64,000 nt of DNA from Catellatospora bangladeshensis (GTDB taxonomy: Bacteria; Actinomycetota; Actinomycetes; Mycobacteriales; Micromonosporaceae). Under the pieces are notes generated by a model. It was not told the origin of the DNA, did not search any database, and saw nothing but the letters and a program-made list of their open reading frames with translations. The DNA lies in NCBI RefSeq assembly GCF_016862575.1, contig NZ_BONF01000009.1, positions 186,001-250,000 on the forward strand. The letters are read 5' to 3'. Below, one piece after another: positions 15,407-24,070 of this stretch (its first letter is position 1; every line of letters begins with the position of its first letter). Made by a program: the position numbers and the translations under genes.

Positions 15407-16210
15407 GTGATCGAGTCGCGGAGCGTTACCGACGCACTACGCATAGCTGCCGAAAGGCGCCAAACCTGCGGTTTCTTCTTCGACTTCGACGGGACCCTGT
15501 CCGAGATCCGCGACGACCCCACCAGCGTCGTCCCGGTCCCGGGGGTCGTCGAGGCCGTCGCCGAGATCGCCGCACGCGTCCGCACCGTCGCGGTCGTGTC
15601 CGGCCGGCCGGTGGAGTTCCTGCAGCGGCACTTCGGCGCGCAGCCGGTACGCCTCTACGGCCTCTACGGCATGGAGTCCATGGACGCCCACGGCACCCTG
15701 TGGACCGACCCCGAGGTGCTGCCCTGGGTGTCGGCCGTGGAGGAGGTCGTCAAACGCGCGGTGACCGAACTGGACCCCGACGTGCTCGTGGAGGACAAGC
15801 GCCTGTCCGTCGCGCTGCACTACCGCACCGCCCCGCACCTGCGCTCCCAGGTCGAGACCTGGGGCGGGCACCGCGCCGCGGAGTACGGCCTGTCGCCGCT
15901 GCCCGGCCGGATGGTCCTGGAGCTCAAACCGCCGATCCGCCGCGACAAGGGCGGCGTCATCCGCACCGCCACCGGCGACCTGGACTGCGTCTGGTACTTC
16001 GGCGACGACCTGGGCGACCTGCCCGCGCTGACCGCGCTGGCCGACCGGGCCGCGGCCGACCCGTCCTTCCGGGTGTTCCGGGTCGGGGTGTCCAACCCCG
16101 AGACCGGCGAGCAGGTCGCCGCGATGATGGACGTCGTCGTCAACAGCCCCCACGACCTGGTGCCGCTGCTGCGCCGCGCCGCCGACGCCTGCACCCCCAC
16201 CCACCGGTGA
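15407..16210 (+). CDS. otsB: Trehalose-6-phosphate phosphatase
   Basis: A 267-residue HAD-family enzyme that converts trehalose 6-phosphate to trehalose. Motif I is FFDFDGTLSEI at about residues 23-33 with the nucleophile Asp; motif II lies at VAVVSGRPVEF; the acid motif is WYFGDDLGDLPAL. LYGLYGMESMD and RRDKGGV match OtsB cap and motif III regions. The length is normal. No trehalose-6-phosphate synthase gene lies nearby. A hairpin terminator follows. Confidence 0.93.
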   Translation: MIESRSVTDALRIAAERRQTCGFFFDFDGTLSEIRDDPTSVVPVPGVVEAVAEIAARVRTVAVVSGRPVEFLQRHFGAQPVRLYGLYGMESMDAHGTLWTDPEVLPWVSAVEEVVKRAVTELDPDVLVEDKRLSVALHYRTAPHLRSQVETWGGHRAAEYGLSPLPGRMVLELKPPIRRDKGGVIRTATGDLDCVWYFGDDLGDLPALTALADRAAADPSFRVFRVGVSNPETGEQVAAMMDVVVNSPHDLVPLLRRAADACTPTHR

Positions 16211-16213
16211 TCA

Positions 16214-16249
16214 CCGGCGCCGGACGGTGATTGAACCGCCCGGCGCCGG
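16214..16249 (+). terminator. Hairpin terminator after otsB
   Basis: Fifteen-base arms (16214-16228 and 16235-16249) with one mismatch and a six-base loop, right after the otsB stop and 14 bases before the next start. Confidence 0.6.
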
Positions 16250-16263
16250 GGTAAGCGACGATC

Positions 16264-17271
16264 ATGCCGGAATCCGTCATGGTGTTCGCACCGTCCCCGC
16301 AGCTCACCGTCACCGTCGAGCAGGTCGGCGACGACGAGCAGGAGATCCACCTGCACGCGGGCGGGCAGGGCGTCTGGGTCGCCCGCATGATCAAATCCTT
16401 GGGTGTACGCGCCGTGCTGTGCTCCGCCTTCGGCGACGAGACCGGCCGCGTGGTGCGCAACCTCATCCTCGACGAGGGCCTGGAGCTGGGCGCGGTAGAC
16501 GTCTCCGCCCGCAACGGCGCCTACGTGCACGACCGCCGCGACGGGCAGCGCCGCGAGGTCGCCGAGGCCCCCGGGCGGCCGCTGAGCCGCCACGAGCAGG
16601 ACGAGCTCTACAACGTCGCGCTCGCCGAGGGCCTGCGCGCGAAGGTCGCGGTGCTTACGGGGGTCGCCGACCCGCAGATCCTGCCCCCCGACGTGTTCCG
16701 GCGGCTGGCCGGGGACCTGCGCCGCAACGGCACCACGGTGGTCGCGGACCTGTCCGGCGACTACCTGACCGCGGTCCTGGAGGGCGGCGTCGACGTGCTC
16801 AAGGTCTCCCACGAGGAGCTGCTGCGCGACGGCATGGCCCCCGACGACAGCATCCCGTCGCTGGTGTCCGGCCTGTTCAAGCTGCGCGAGGACGGCGCCG
16901 CCAACGTGATCCTCAGCCGCGCCGAGCATCCCGCGTTCGTCCTCATCGACGGCGAGGTCAACCAGGTCGAGCTGCCCCGCCTGGAGCCGGCCGACCACCG
17001 CGGAGCGGGCGACTCGATGACCGCCGGCGTCGCCGCGACACTGGCCCGCGGCGGCGACCTGGCCGAGGCGGTGCGCACCGGCGCCGCCGCGGGCGCCCTC
17101 AACGTGACCCGGCACGGCCTGGGCACCGGCCGCGCCGACGTCATCGCCCAGTTCACCACCCGGGTCGAGCTGACCCCGGTGCCCGGCGGCGGGGCCGTGC
17201 CCCCGCCCGAGCCCGACCGTTCCGGCCACATGTCCCCCGAGCAGCTCGCGGAGAAGGTGACGCACGCATGA
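16264..17271 (+). CDS. PfkB-family sugar kinase
   Basis: A 335-residue ribokinase-fold kinase. The N-terminal signature is HAGGQGVWVARMIKSLGV at about residues 31-48; the C-terminal catalytic signature is HRGAGDSMTAGVAATLARGG with the catalytic Asp. The N-terminal pattern and length resemble 1-phosphofructokinase/tagatose-6-phosphate kinase-like members, but the substrate is open. A tail of about 40 residues (GGGAVPPPEPDRSGHM) extends past the fold. The stop overlaps the surE start (ATGA), so both are co-translated. Confidence 0.88.
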   Translation: MPESVMVFAPSPQLTVTVEQVGDDEQEIHLHAGGQGVWVARMIKSLGVRAVLCSAFGDETGRVVRNLILDEGLELGAVDVSARNGAYVHDRRDGQRREVAEAPGRPLSRHEQDELYNVALAEGLRAKVAVLTGVADPQILPPDVFRRLAGDLRRNGTTVVADLSGDYLTAVLEGGVDVLKVSHEELLRDGMAPDDSIPSLVSGLFKLREDGAANVILSRAEHPAFVLIDGEVNQVELPRLEPADHRGAGDSMTAGVAATLARGGDLAEAVRTGAAAGALNVTRHGLGTGRADVIAQFTTRVELTPVPGGGAVPPPEPDRSGHMSPEQLAEKVTHA

Positions 17272-18068
17272 CCCGGGTCCTGATCACCAACGACGACGGC
17301 ATCGAATCGCCCGGCCTGCACCGCCTGGCCCTGGCCGCACACCAGGGCGGCTTCGACGTGGTGGTGGCCGCCCCGGCCCGTGACTCCAGCGGCGCCAGCG
17401 CCGCCGTCAGCGCCGTCGCGCAGGACGGCCGCATCGTCGTCGAGGAGCGCCACCTGCCCGGCGTGGACGGCGTGCCCGCGTACGCCGTCACCGGCACCCC
17501 GGCGCTGGCCGCGCTGATCGCCACCCGCGGCGCGTTCGGCGACCCGCCCGACGTGGTCCTGTCCGGCATCAACCGGGGCGCCAACGCGGGCCCGGCCGTG
17601 CTGCACTCCGGCACCGTCGGCGCGGCGCTGACCGGCGCCACCTACGGCTGCCACGGCCTGGCCGTGTCGCTGGACCTGGCCGACGGCGACCTGACCGACG
17701 ACGACCGGCACTGGGACACCGCCGCCGCGTACGCCGTGTCGCTGCTGCCCCTGCTGGCGGACCTGCCGCACTCGACCGTGCTGAACCTCAACGTGCCCGA
17801 CCTGCCCGCGGGCAAGGTGCGAGGGCTGTGCCGGGCCCGGTTCGGCCGGTTCGGCCAGGTGCAGATGCGCATCGCCGAGCGCGGCACCGGCTTCGTGCGC
17901 ACCGCGCTGGAGGACACCGGCGCCCGCCTGGAACCCGGCACGGACATGGCGCTGCTCGCCGACGGCTACGCCACGGTGACCCCGCTGCAGCCGCTCGGCG
18001 AGGCCGACGTCGAGCTGCCCGAGCTGCCCGAGCCGGTCAATGCGGCGCGGTCAGCGCCGGCAGCGTGA
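17268..18068 (+). CDS. surE: 5'/3'-nucleotidase SurE
   Basis: A 266-residue metal-dependent nucleoside-monophosphate phosphatase. The metal site is the N-terminal LITNDDGIESPGLHRLA (Asp9-Asp10), with AAPARDSSGAS, then the family blocks VVLSGINRGANAG and VLHSGTVGAALTGATYG, and LNLNVPDLPAGKVRG. It is translationally coupled to the PfkB-type kinase. Its last 32 bases overlap the convergent gene at 18037-18510. Confidence 0.94.
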   Translation: MTRVLITNDDGIESPGLHRLALAAHQGGFDVVVAAPARDSSGASAAVSAVAQDGRIVVEERHLPGVDGVPAYAVTGTPALAALIATRGAFGDPPDVVLSGINRGANAGPAVLHSGTVGAALTGATYGCHGLAVSLDLADGDLTDDDRHWDTAAAYAVSLLPLLADLPHSTVLNLNVPDLPAGKVRGLCRARFGRFGQVQMRIAERGTGFVRTALEDTGARLEPGTDMALLADGYATVTPLQPLGEADVELPELPEPVNAARSAPAA

Positions 18069-18510
18069 TCAGAGCGCCGAAGCCGCAGCAGCACACGACG
18101 CCGACCACGGCCAGCGTCACCACCATGATCAGGTAGTTGGACCACATGGCGAACGTGGCGGCGTCGTTGCCCTGCCCGTCGAGGACCCGGTTGCGCCACA
18201 CCTGGAAGTCGAACGCCCGGGTCTGGGCCTCGCCGGGCTGCACGGCCACCGCCGTCTTCATGATCGGCACACCCATGAAGTCGGTGAGCCGCACGTCGTA
18301 GCTGCCGGCGGGCAGCGCCACGTGCCAGGTGCCCTCACCGGCGAACGGCACCTCCCGCCCGCCGACGCGCAGCCGCGCCGTGGAAGCGGCCGACACCAGG
18401 TACGGCCCGCGGTTGACGGTGAACACCAGCACACCGCAGCCCGGCGGCGCGACGATCGGCACCGGGTACGCGGTGAACGGGACGATGGCGCCTGGGGGGA
18501 CGGGCAGCAT
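18037..18510 (-). CDS. Tail-anchored protein of unknown function
   Basis: A 157-residue protein with a beta-rich domain (about residues 20-110: VLVFTVNRGPYLVSAA, then GTWHVALPAGSYDVRLTDFM) and a C-terminal membrane helix around YLIMVVTLAVVGVVCCCGFG, which has three adjacent Cys. The soluble part resembles PEGA-like or carbohydrate-binding sandwiches only loosely. Its end overlaps the end of surE by 32 bases. A CAGGAT box seven bases before the ATG suggests a leaderless start. Function unknown. Confidence 0.75.
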   Translation of the reverse strand: MLPVPPGAIVPFTAYPVPIVAPPGCGVLVFTVNRGPYLVSAASTARLRVGGREVPFAGEGTWHVALPAGSYDVRLTDFMGVPIMKTAVAVQPGEAQTRAFDFQVWRNRVLDGQGNDAATFAMWSNYLIMVVTLAVVGVVCCCGFGALITLPALTAPH

Positions 18511-18556
18511 GCGGGCGATCCTGCCAGAGCGGATCGATCCGCGCTCGCCCCTGCGG

Positions 18557-18865
18557 TCAGTGCGCCGGGTTCTGGGTGTGCGGGCGGCGGCCCAGCTGGT
18601 GCCAGTGCGTCTCGGCGACGTCGACGCCGAAGTGCCGGGCCGCGGCCTGGATGTTGGCGAACGCCAGGTCGCGCTGGTCGTCGCTGACGCCCTTGACCTG
18701 GTCGAAGCGGGCCAGCGCGTTACGCACGTGCTCGGCGTCGGTCAGCGGCAGCTTGTGCTTGGCCGGGAACGCGAACACGGTCTCGGGCAGCCGGTTCTTG
18801 TCCGCGGTGCTCAGCTCGCCCTCGACCTCGTGCGGCCGCCAGGTGGTCTGCGTGTTGGTCGCCAT
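18557..18865 (-). CDS. Small soluble DUF6582-like protein
   Basis: A 102-residue protein: ADKNRLPETVFAFPAKHKLP at about residues 21-40, then TDAEHVRNALARFDQVKGVS and FANIQAAARHFGVDVAETHW. The pattern of a short basic protein with AEHVRNALARFDQ matches DUF6582 proteins known from actinobacteria and phage-derived contexts. No enzymatic residues are obvious. It stands alone, upstream of nothing in particular, with only a weak TACGAA -10 box near the start. Confidence 0.78.
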   Translation of the reverse strand: MATNTQTTWRPHEVEGELSTADKNRLPETVFAFPAKHKLPLTDAEHVRNALARFDQVKGVSDDQRDLAFANIQAAARHFGVDVAETHWHQLGRRPHTQNPAH

Positions 18866-18923
18866 GCCCGTTTCGTACCCACCGGCCCGGCCGGGGCAAA
18901 CAGTGCCCTGGCCGGGCCGGTGC

Positions 18924-21131
18924 TCACATCATCAGCTGGTCGACGGTGATCGGCAGGGCGCGCAGGCGGCGGCCGGTGGCGTGGAAGACCGCGTTGCCGA
19001 TCGCGGCCGGTACGCCTACCAGGCCGATCTCCCCCGCGCCCTTGGTCCCGGCCGGGCTGAACCGGTCGGGCCCGCCCGCGAACAGCACCTCGATGTCGGG
19101 CACGTCCGCGCACGAGGCGATCAGGTAGTCGCCGAACGTGCCGTTGGCGACCCGCCCGGTGTCCGGGTCGGTGACGGTCTCCTCGAACAGTGCCATGCCG
19201 ATGCCGCCGACGGTCCCGCCGATGATCTGGCTGCGGGCCAGTTTCGGGTTCAGCACCCGCCCGCAGTCGGTGACGGTGACGATGCGCCGCACCCGCAGCC
19301 GCCCGATCATCGGGTCGATCGCGACCTCGGCGAACCGGGCCCCGAACCCGCCCGCCTGGTGCATCCCCGTCTCGGCGGAGTCGGGCAGCCGGGTGTGGCC
19401 CTCGGCCGACAGCTGCGTCAGCTCCCCGTCGGCGAGCAGCTGCGCGAACGACGTGCTCGCCGACGGGTCGGCGGTGCGGCACAGGCCGCCGTCGCGGCAG
19501 GTGACCTCGTCCGGGCTCGCGCCGCGCAGCGGCGAGTCCGGCCCGGCCAGGCCGAGCAGCGAGCCGCGCAGGTTCGCGGCGGCGTCCTGCAGCGCCGCCG
19601 ACAGCGACGAGGCCAGCCCGGAGCCGCCGGACTGGGCGGCGTCGGGCAGGTCGCTGTCGCCCAGCTGCAGGTCGATCTGCCGGGGCGAAAGCCCCAGCAG
19701 GTCCGCCGCGACCTGGGTCAGGACCGTGTACGTGCCGGTGCCGATGTCGGTCCCGGCGGTGCGCACCGCGGCGGTGCCGTCGGCGTACACGGTGATCCGG
19801 GCGGTGGACACGGGCAGGTACGCGCCGTAGAACGCGGTGGCCATGCCCCAGCCGACGAGCAGGTGCCCGTCGCGGGTGGCCGAGGGCCGCGGGTCGCGCC
19901 GCGCCCACCCGAACACCTCCGCGCCGACCTCGCAGCACTCGGTCAGGGCGTTGCTGGACCAGGGCAGGCCGCTGCCCGGGTGCCTGTCTGCGGAGATGTT
20001 GCGCAGCCGCAGCTCCAGCGGATCCATGCCCAGCTCGTAGGCGAGCTCGTCCATGGCGGTCTCGATCGCCCAGTTGCCCTCGGCCTCGCCGGGGCCGCGC
20101 ATCGCCGACGGGTAGCGGCGGTTGAGCCGCACGGTCCGCTCGACGGTGGCCACGTTCGGGCACGCGTACACCTGCCCGGTCGCGGCGGTGAGCAGCCCCA
20201 GCGCGGGCTTGTCGAGCGAGGCCAGGGACACGGCCCGGTGCTCGATCGCGGTGAGCGTGCCGTCGTGGCGGGCGGCCAGGCGGACCTGGTGCTCGGTGTC
20301 GGGCCGGTGCCCGACCAGCTTGAACATCTGCGGCCGGGTCAGCATCAGCTTCACCGGGCGGCCCAGCGCGCGGGCGGCGCCCGCGGCGAGCATCTTGTAC
20401 GGCCACGGGATGAGCCCGGCCCCGAACCCGCCGCCCAGGTACGGGGCGTGCACCCGTACCCCCGACTCGGGGACGCCGAACATCGCGGCGAGGGTCTTGC
20501 GGACGTTGACCGGCCACTGCGTCGAGTCGTGGAAGTCCAGGTGGTCGCCGTCCCACGCGGCGACGGCGCCCATCAGCCCGAGCGGGTTGTTGACGTTCTC
20601 CGCCGTGGTGTACGCCGCCCCGACGCGCACGTCGGCCAGGGCCCACCCGGCCTCGGTGTCGCCGCGGCGCGTGTCGGGCAGGTACGGCAGCGGCTCGGCG
20701 ACACCGTGCGCGGGGTCGAGCAGCGCCGCCTCGGGCGCGTACGTGATCTCGATGAGCCGCGCTGCCTCGGCGGCCTGCTGGATCGTGTCGGCGACGACGA
20801 GGGCGACCTCCTGGCCGTGGAACGCGACCCGGCCGTCCTGCAGCGGCGCGGGCGGCGCCTCCCCGAACGCGACCTGCGGCCCGGCGTTCAGGCGCGGGAA
20901 GTTCTCGTGCGTGAACACGGCCCGCACCCCGGGCAGGGTCAGCAGCGCGCTCGTGTCGACCTTCGTCACCGACCCGGCCGCGATGGTCGCGGTGACCACC
21001 ATCGCGTGAAGCATCCCGGGCAGCGTCACGTCACCGGAGTAGGGCGCGGTGCCGGTGACCTTGTGCGGCCCGTCGACCCGGTCGACGCCCTGCCCGACCC
21101 AGCCTGCGGGGCGTGCCTGTACGGCGGTCAT
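18924..21131 (-). CDS. Molybdenum hydroxylase large subunit (PaoC/XdhC-large type)
   Basis: A 735-residue molybdopterin-binding subunit of the xanthine dehydrogenase/aldehyde oxidase family. It starts MTAVQARPAGWVGQGVDRVD and has AYTTAENVNNPLGLM, PYLGGGFGAGLIPWPYKML (molybdopterin contact region), PSAMRGPGEAEGNWAIETAM and the catalytic-glutamate motif KGAGEIGLVGVPAAIGNAV near the C-terminus. The start overlaps the FAD-subunit stop (ATGA). The same frame stays open further upstream only because of high GC. It is the last gene of a small-medium-large operon; PaoABC-type aldehyde oxidoreductase is the best match. Confidence 0.92.
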   Translation of the reverse strand: MTAVQARPAGWVGQGVDRVDGPHKVTGTAPYSGDVTLPGMLHAMVVTATIAAGSVTKVDTSALLTLPGVRAVFTHENFPRLNAGPQVAFGEAPPAPLQDGRVAFHGQEVALVVADTIQQAAEAARLIEITYAPEAALLDPAHGVAEPLPYLPDTRRGDTEAGWALADVRVGAAYTTAENVNNPLGLMGAVAAWDGDHLDFHDSTQWPVNVRKTLAAMFGVPESGVRVHAPYLGGGFGAGLIPWPYKMLAAGAARALGRPVKLMLTRPQMFKLVGHRPDTEHQVRLAARHDGTLTAIEHRAVSLASLDKPALGLLTAATGQVYACPNVATVERTVRLNRRYPSAMRGPGEAEGNWAIETAMDELAYELGMDPLELRLRNISADRHPGSGLPWSSNALTECCEVGAEVFGWARRDPRPSATRDGHLLVGWGMATAFYGAYLPVSTARITVYADGTAAVRTAGTDIGTGTYTVLTQVAADLLGLSPRQIDLQLGDSDLPDAAQSGGSGLASSLSAALQDAAANLRGSLLGLAGPDSPLRGASPDEVTCRDGGLCRTADPSASTSFAQLLADGELTQLSAEGHTRLPDSAETGMHQAGGFGARFAEVAIDPMIGRLRVRRIVTVTDCGRVLNPKLARSQIIGGTVGGIGMALFEETVTDPDTGRVANGTFGDYLIASCADVPDIEVLFAGGPDRFSPAGTKGAGEIGLVGVPAAIGNAVFHATGRRLRALPITVDQLMM

Positions 21132-22123
21132 GAGTTCGCCTCCGTCGTCATCGCCAGCAGCTGCCTGGTCAGCGTCGCCACCGCCAGGTCGACCTTGAAC
21201 GCGGTCCCGGGCAGGGTGTACGCCCCGGCGACGGTGGCCCGCCCGGCCTGCTCGAACCGGACCGGGTCGACGTGCGTGCCGCGCAGCATCTGTTCGGCCT
21301 GCCGGGCCCGCCACGGCACCGACCCGACGCCGCCGAGCGCGATACGGACGTCGGCGATCAGGTCGCCGTCCATGAGCACCGCGACCGCGGCCGAGCACAG
21401 CGCGAACTCGTACGACGCCCGGTCGCGGACCTTCAGGTAGCCCGAGCGCCACCCGGCGGGCAGCAGCGGCACGTCCACGGCGGTGACCAGCTCGCCGTGG
21501 GTGAGCACGTGCTCGATCGACGGGCCCTCGTCGGCGCGGACCCAGAACTCGGTCAGCGGGATGTGCCGCTGCTGCCCGCCGGGGCCGGCGACCAGGGCCT
21601 GCGCGTCGACGGCGACGAGCGGCACGGCCACGTCGGAGGCGTGCAGAGCCACGCAGCGTTCGTCGACGCCGAGGATGGCGTGCATCCGGGCGGTGTTGTC
21701 GACGGCCGCGCAGCCGGAGTCGGGGCTGCGCCGGTTGCACGCGGCCACGCTCGGGTCGCGGAAGTAGCGGCAGCGGGTGCGCTGCAGCAGGTTCCCGCCG
21801 ATGGTGGCCATGTTGCGCAGCTGGGTCGACGCCCCGGCCAGCAGCGCCTCGCGCACCATCAGCAGCCGCTCGGTCACGGCGGGTTCGGCGGCGAGCTGCT
21901 CCATCGTGGTGAGCGCGCCGACGCGCATGAGCTGTCCCTCGACCATGATCCCGCGCAGCGGCAGCCGGGTGATGTCGACCAGCCGGTCCGGGGTCCACAC
22001 CCCGTCCTTCATCAGGTCGAGCTGGGTGGTGCCGCCGGCCAGGAACGCCGCCTGCGGGTCGGCGGCGACCGCGGCGACGGCCTGCTCGACGTCGGCGGGC
22101 CGCTCGTAGACGAACGCGCGCAT
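21128..22123 (-). CDS. Molybdenum hydroxylase FAD subunit with Fe-S Cys motif
   Basis: A 331-residue FAD subunit. The FAD-binding motifs are FLAGGTTQLDLMKDGVW (about residues 28-44) and GALTTMEQLA, plus QLRNMATIGGNLLQRTRC. Unlike xanthine dehydrogenase medium subunits, it has the Cys pattern TRCRYFRDPSVAAC, SPDSGC and DERC, the layout by which E. coli PaoB binds an extra [4Fe-4S] cluster. The start overlaps the stop of the [2Fe-2S] gene by one base. Confidence 0.9.
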   Translation of the reverse strand: MRAFVYERPADVEQAVAAVAADPQAAFLAGGTTQLDLMKDGVWTPDRLVDITRLPLRGIMVEGQLMRVGALTTMEQLAAEPAVTERLLMVREALLAGASTQLRNMATIGGNLLQRTRCRYFRDPSVAACNRRSPDSGCAAVDNTARMHAILGVDERCVALHASDVAVPLVAVDAQALVAGPGGQQRHIPLTEFWVRADEGPSIEHVLTHGELVTAVDVPLLPAGWRSGYLKVRDRASYEFALCSAAVAVLMDGDLIADVRIALGGVGSVPWRARQAEQMLRGTHVDPVRFEQAGRATVAGAYTLPGTAFKVDLAVATLTRQLLAMTTEANS

Positions 22124-22653
22124 CACGCACCGTCCTCGGCCTGCTGCGCGGCTACGTCGCGGATCGCGGCGACGATGTTGTCGTACGCCCCGCACCGGCA
22201 CAGGTTGCCCGACATGTACTCGCGGATGTCGGCGTCGCTGCGGGTGCGGCCGGGCTCGCGCAGCAGGCACGCGGCGGACATGAGCTGCCCGGGGGTGCAG
22301 AAGCCGCACTGGAACGCGTCGTGGCGCAGGAACGCCTCCTGCAGCGGGTGCAGGCCCAGTTCCCCGGCGAGGCCTTCGACGGTGGTGACGGTGCGCCCGT
22401 CGGCCTGCGCGGCGAGCATCAGGCACGACAGCACCCGGTTGCCGTCGACGTGCACCGTGCACGCGCCGCAGGCGCCCTGGTCGCAGCCGCGTTTGGTGCC
22501 GGTGAGCCCGGCCGTGTCACGCAGCGCCTCCAGCAGGGTGGTGCGGGTGTCGACGCGCCACTGCTGCGGGACGCCGTTGACGACGGTGAGGATGTCGACG
22601 ACGTACTGATCCTGCGCCGATGGGGCACGTGCGGTCGTTCGGGTGGTTTTCAT
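22123..22653 (-). CDS. Molybdenum hydroxylase [2Fe-2S] subunit
   Basis: A 176-residue electron-transfer subunit. The plant-ferredoxin-type cluster is GTKRGCDQGACGACTVHVDG with a later Cys in VLSCLML; the second, C-terminal cluster is QCGFCTPGQLMSAACLL and GNLCRCGAYDNIVAAI. The N-terminal about 18 residues lack a twin-Arg signal, so unlike E. coli PaoA this enzyme is probably cytoplasmic. It is the first gene of the operon. No XdhC/PaoD-type cofactor chaperone is in the window. Confidence 0.92.
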   Translation of the reverse strand: MKTTRTTARAPSAQDQYVVDILTVVNGVPQQWRVDTRTTLLEALRDTAGLTGTKRGCDQGACGACTVHVDGNRVLSCLMLAAQADGRTVTTVEGLAGELGLHPLQEAFLRHDAFQCGFCTPGQLMSAACLLREPGRTRSDADIREYMSGNLCRCGAYDNIVAAIRDVAAQQAEDGA

Positions 22654-22783
22654 CGGGCGCCTCCGGCCGCGGCCCGGTCGCCGCGAGCCGTCTGCCCTGG
22701 GGCGACCGGCACTGTGTATGGGACACCTCAGGATGCCATCGCCGGGTGTGGCGTGCCGCGCGTTCGGCGAAACCCGCAGCGGC

Positions 22784-23491
22784 TCAGCCGGCCCGGAAGT
22801 ACCAGGTCGCGGTGGACACGGTGGTGAAGCCGAGCGCCGTGTACAGGGGCCGGCCGGCCTCGGTGGCGACGAGGGTCGCGGTGCGCCGCGGGTGCGCGGC
22901 GAGCATCGCCGTGAGCAGGGCCCGGGCGAGCCCGGCGCGCCGGTGTTCGGGCAGGGTGGCCAGGGAGTACACGCCGAGCGCGGTGCCGTCGTCGAACGTG
23001 TAGCCGGCCGCGGCCGGGGTGCCGTCGCGGTGGGCCAGCCACGCCCGCCAGCCGGGGGCGTGCAGCAGTTCGGGTGACAGTGCCCGCCCGGCGGTCCACG
23101 GCTGCAGGTGCGGGTACGGGAACCCGTCGACGATGACCCGCTCGGCCGTGGCGAGGGTGTCCGGGCCGGTGACGGGCGCGACGCTGATCCCGTCGCGCCG
23201 CCCTGCGGGCAGCGGCCGCGGGGACCGGTTCATGACAGGCATGCGCCGCACCATGACGTCGGGCAGCTGCTGGGGCGCGGCGAGCCCGTACGGGTCTTCG
23301 AGGGTCATCCGCCCGGCGGGCAGCGCGGCGACGATCGCGGCGATCGACGGCGCGCCCAGCGGCCGGCGCAGCACGATCCGCAGCGCGCCGTACGCGGTGA
23401 ACCCGGCGTAGCGGGGGTCGGCGGGCAGCGGCGTCCCGGCGGCGTGCCACATGCCCGCGGCGTTGGCGGCGTACAGCCCGGCTCCCTCCAT
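22784..23491 (-). CDS. GNAT-family N-acetyltransferase
   Basis: A 235-residue protein whose C-terminal half (about residues 120-235) is a GNAT acyltransferase: AAAGYTFDDGTALGVYSLAT, then the acetyl-CoA loop LPEHRRAGLARALLTAMLA and ATLVATEAGRPLYTALGF. The N-terminal 100 residues are less conserved. The start at 23491 is fixed by a leaderless -10 box; a longer in-frame extension to 23626 is possible but has no support. The substrate is unknown. Confidence 0.87.
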   Translation of the reverse strand: MEGAGLYAANAAGMWHAAGTPLPADPRYAGFTAYGALRIVLRRPLGAPSIAAIVAALPAGRMTLEDPYGLAAPQQLPDVMVRRMPVMNRSPRPLPAGRRDGISVAPVTGPDTLATAERVIVDGFPYPHLQPWTAGRALSPELLHAPGWRAWLAHRDGTPAAAGYTFDDGTALGVYSLATLPEHRRAGLARALLTAMLAAHPRRTATLVATEAGRPLYTALGFTTVSTATWYFRAG

Positions 23492-23498
23492 CCGCGCG

Positions 23499-23504
23499 AT
23501 CCTA
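23499..23504 (-). promoter_or_regulatory. -10 box, leaderless, for the GNAT gene
   Basis: TAGGAT on the minus strand ends seven bases before the ATG at 23491. Confidence 0.55.
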
Positions 23505-23683
23505 CGAGGCTCCACACCGGATCGCCGCCCGCCCGGGGTGGTGATCACGGTGGCGGGGTGGTGACACGCCGCCGACCACGCCCACAAGTTCATGATCAAC
23601 TGAATACGGGCGGGTTTGGGGGGCATGTGGCTTTAGGGTGGGGTTGGTCCACCTGTCGGGGAAGCTAGTTTGGGAGGGGACGT

Positions 23684-24070
23684 ATGGGGGACAAGCAGTT
23701 CTTCCGCAAGGTCGCCGAGCTGTCGGGGCTGACCGTCGAGGAGGCGGCCGACACGACGCGGGCCACGCTGGAGTGCCTGGGCAGCCGGCTGAGCAACGGC
23801 GAGCGCCGCTACCTGGTCGAGCACCTGCACGAGGGGTTACGCGACGCGGTGCCGGTGGACGGCAACGGCCGGATGCAGTGCTTCGGGCTGCCCGAGCTGC
23901 TGCGGCGGGTGCACGAGCGCACGGGCCTCAACGAGCGCGACACCGAGTCGGGGGTGCGGGGGGTGCTGACGGCGCTGCGGGAGGACATGGGCGCCGAGGC
24001 GTTCGACCACGTGATGCAGCAGGTGCCCAACGAGTTCCGGGCGATGGCCCGGGTCCGGGCCGCGGCCTAG
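23684..24070 (+). CDS. DUF2267 family protein
   Basis: A 128-residue helical protein of the DUF2267 family, made of two similar halves: ETTRATLECLGSRLS-like helices at about residues 20-50 (VEEAADTTRATLECLGSRLS, then GERRYLVEHLHEGLRDAVP) and VRGVLTALREDMGAEAFDHV at about 91-110. The two halves look like an internal duplication, as is normal for the family. GGGAGGGGAC lies just before the ATG. Function unknown. Its stop overlaps the convergent gene by four bases. Confidence 0.85.
   Translation: MGDKQFFRKVAELSGLTVEEAADTTRATLECLGSRLSNGERRYLVEHLHEGLRDAVPVDGNGRMQCFGLPELLRRVHERTGLNERDTESGVRGVLTALREDMGAEAFDHVMQQVPNEFRAMARVRAAA

Noticed and set aside
18924-22130. A 1068-codon frame that would extend the molybdenum subunit across the FAD-subunit gene
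   Set aside because: The true start at 21131 overlaps the FAD-subunit stop (ATGA); the upstream part has no family motifs.
23580-23610. Short palindrome TTCATGATCAA before the DUF2267 gene
   Set aside because: Too short and seen once in the window; no reason to call it a site.
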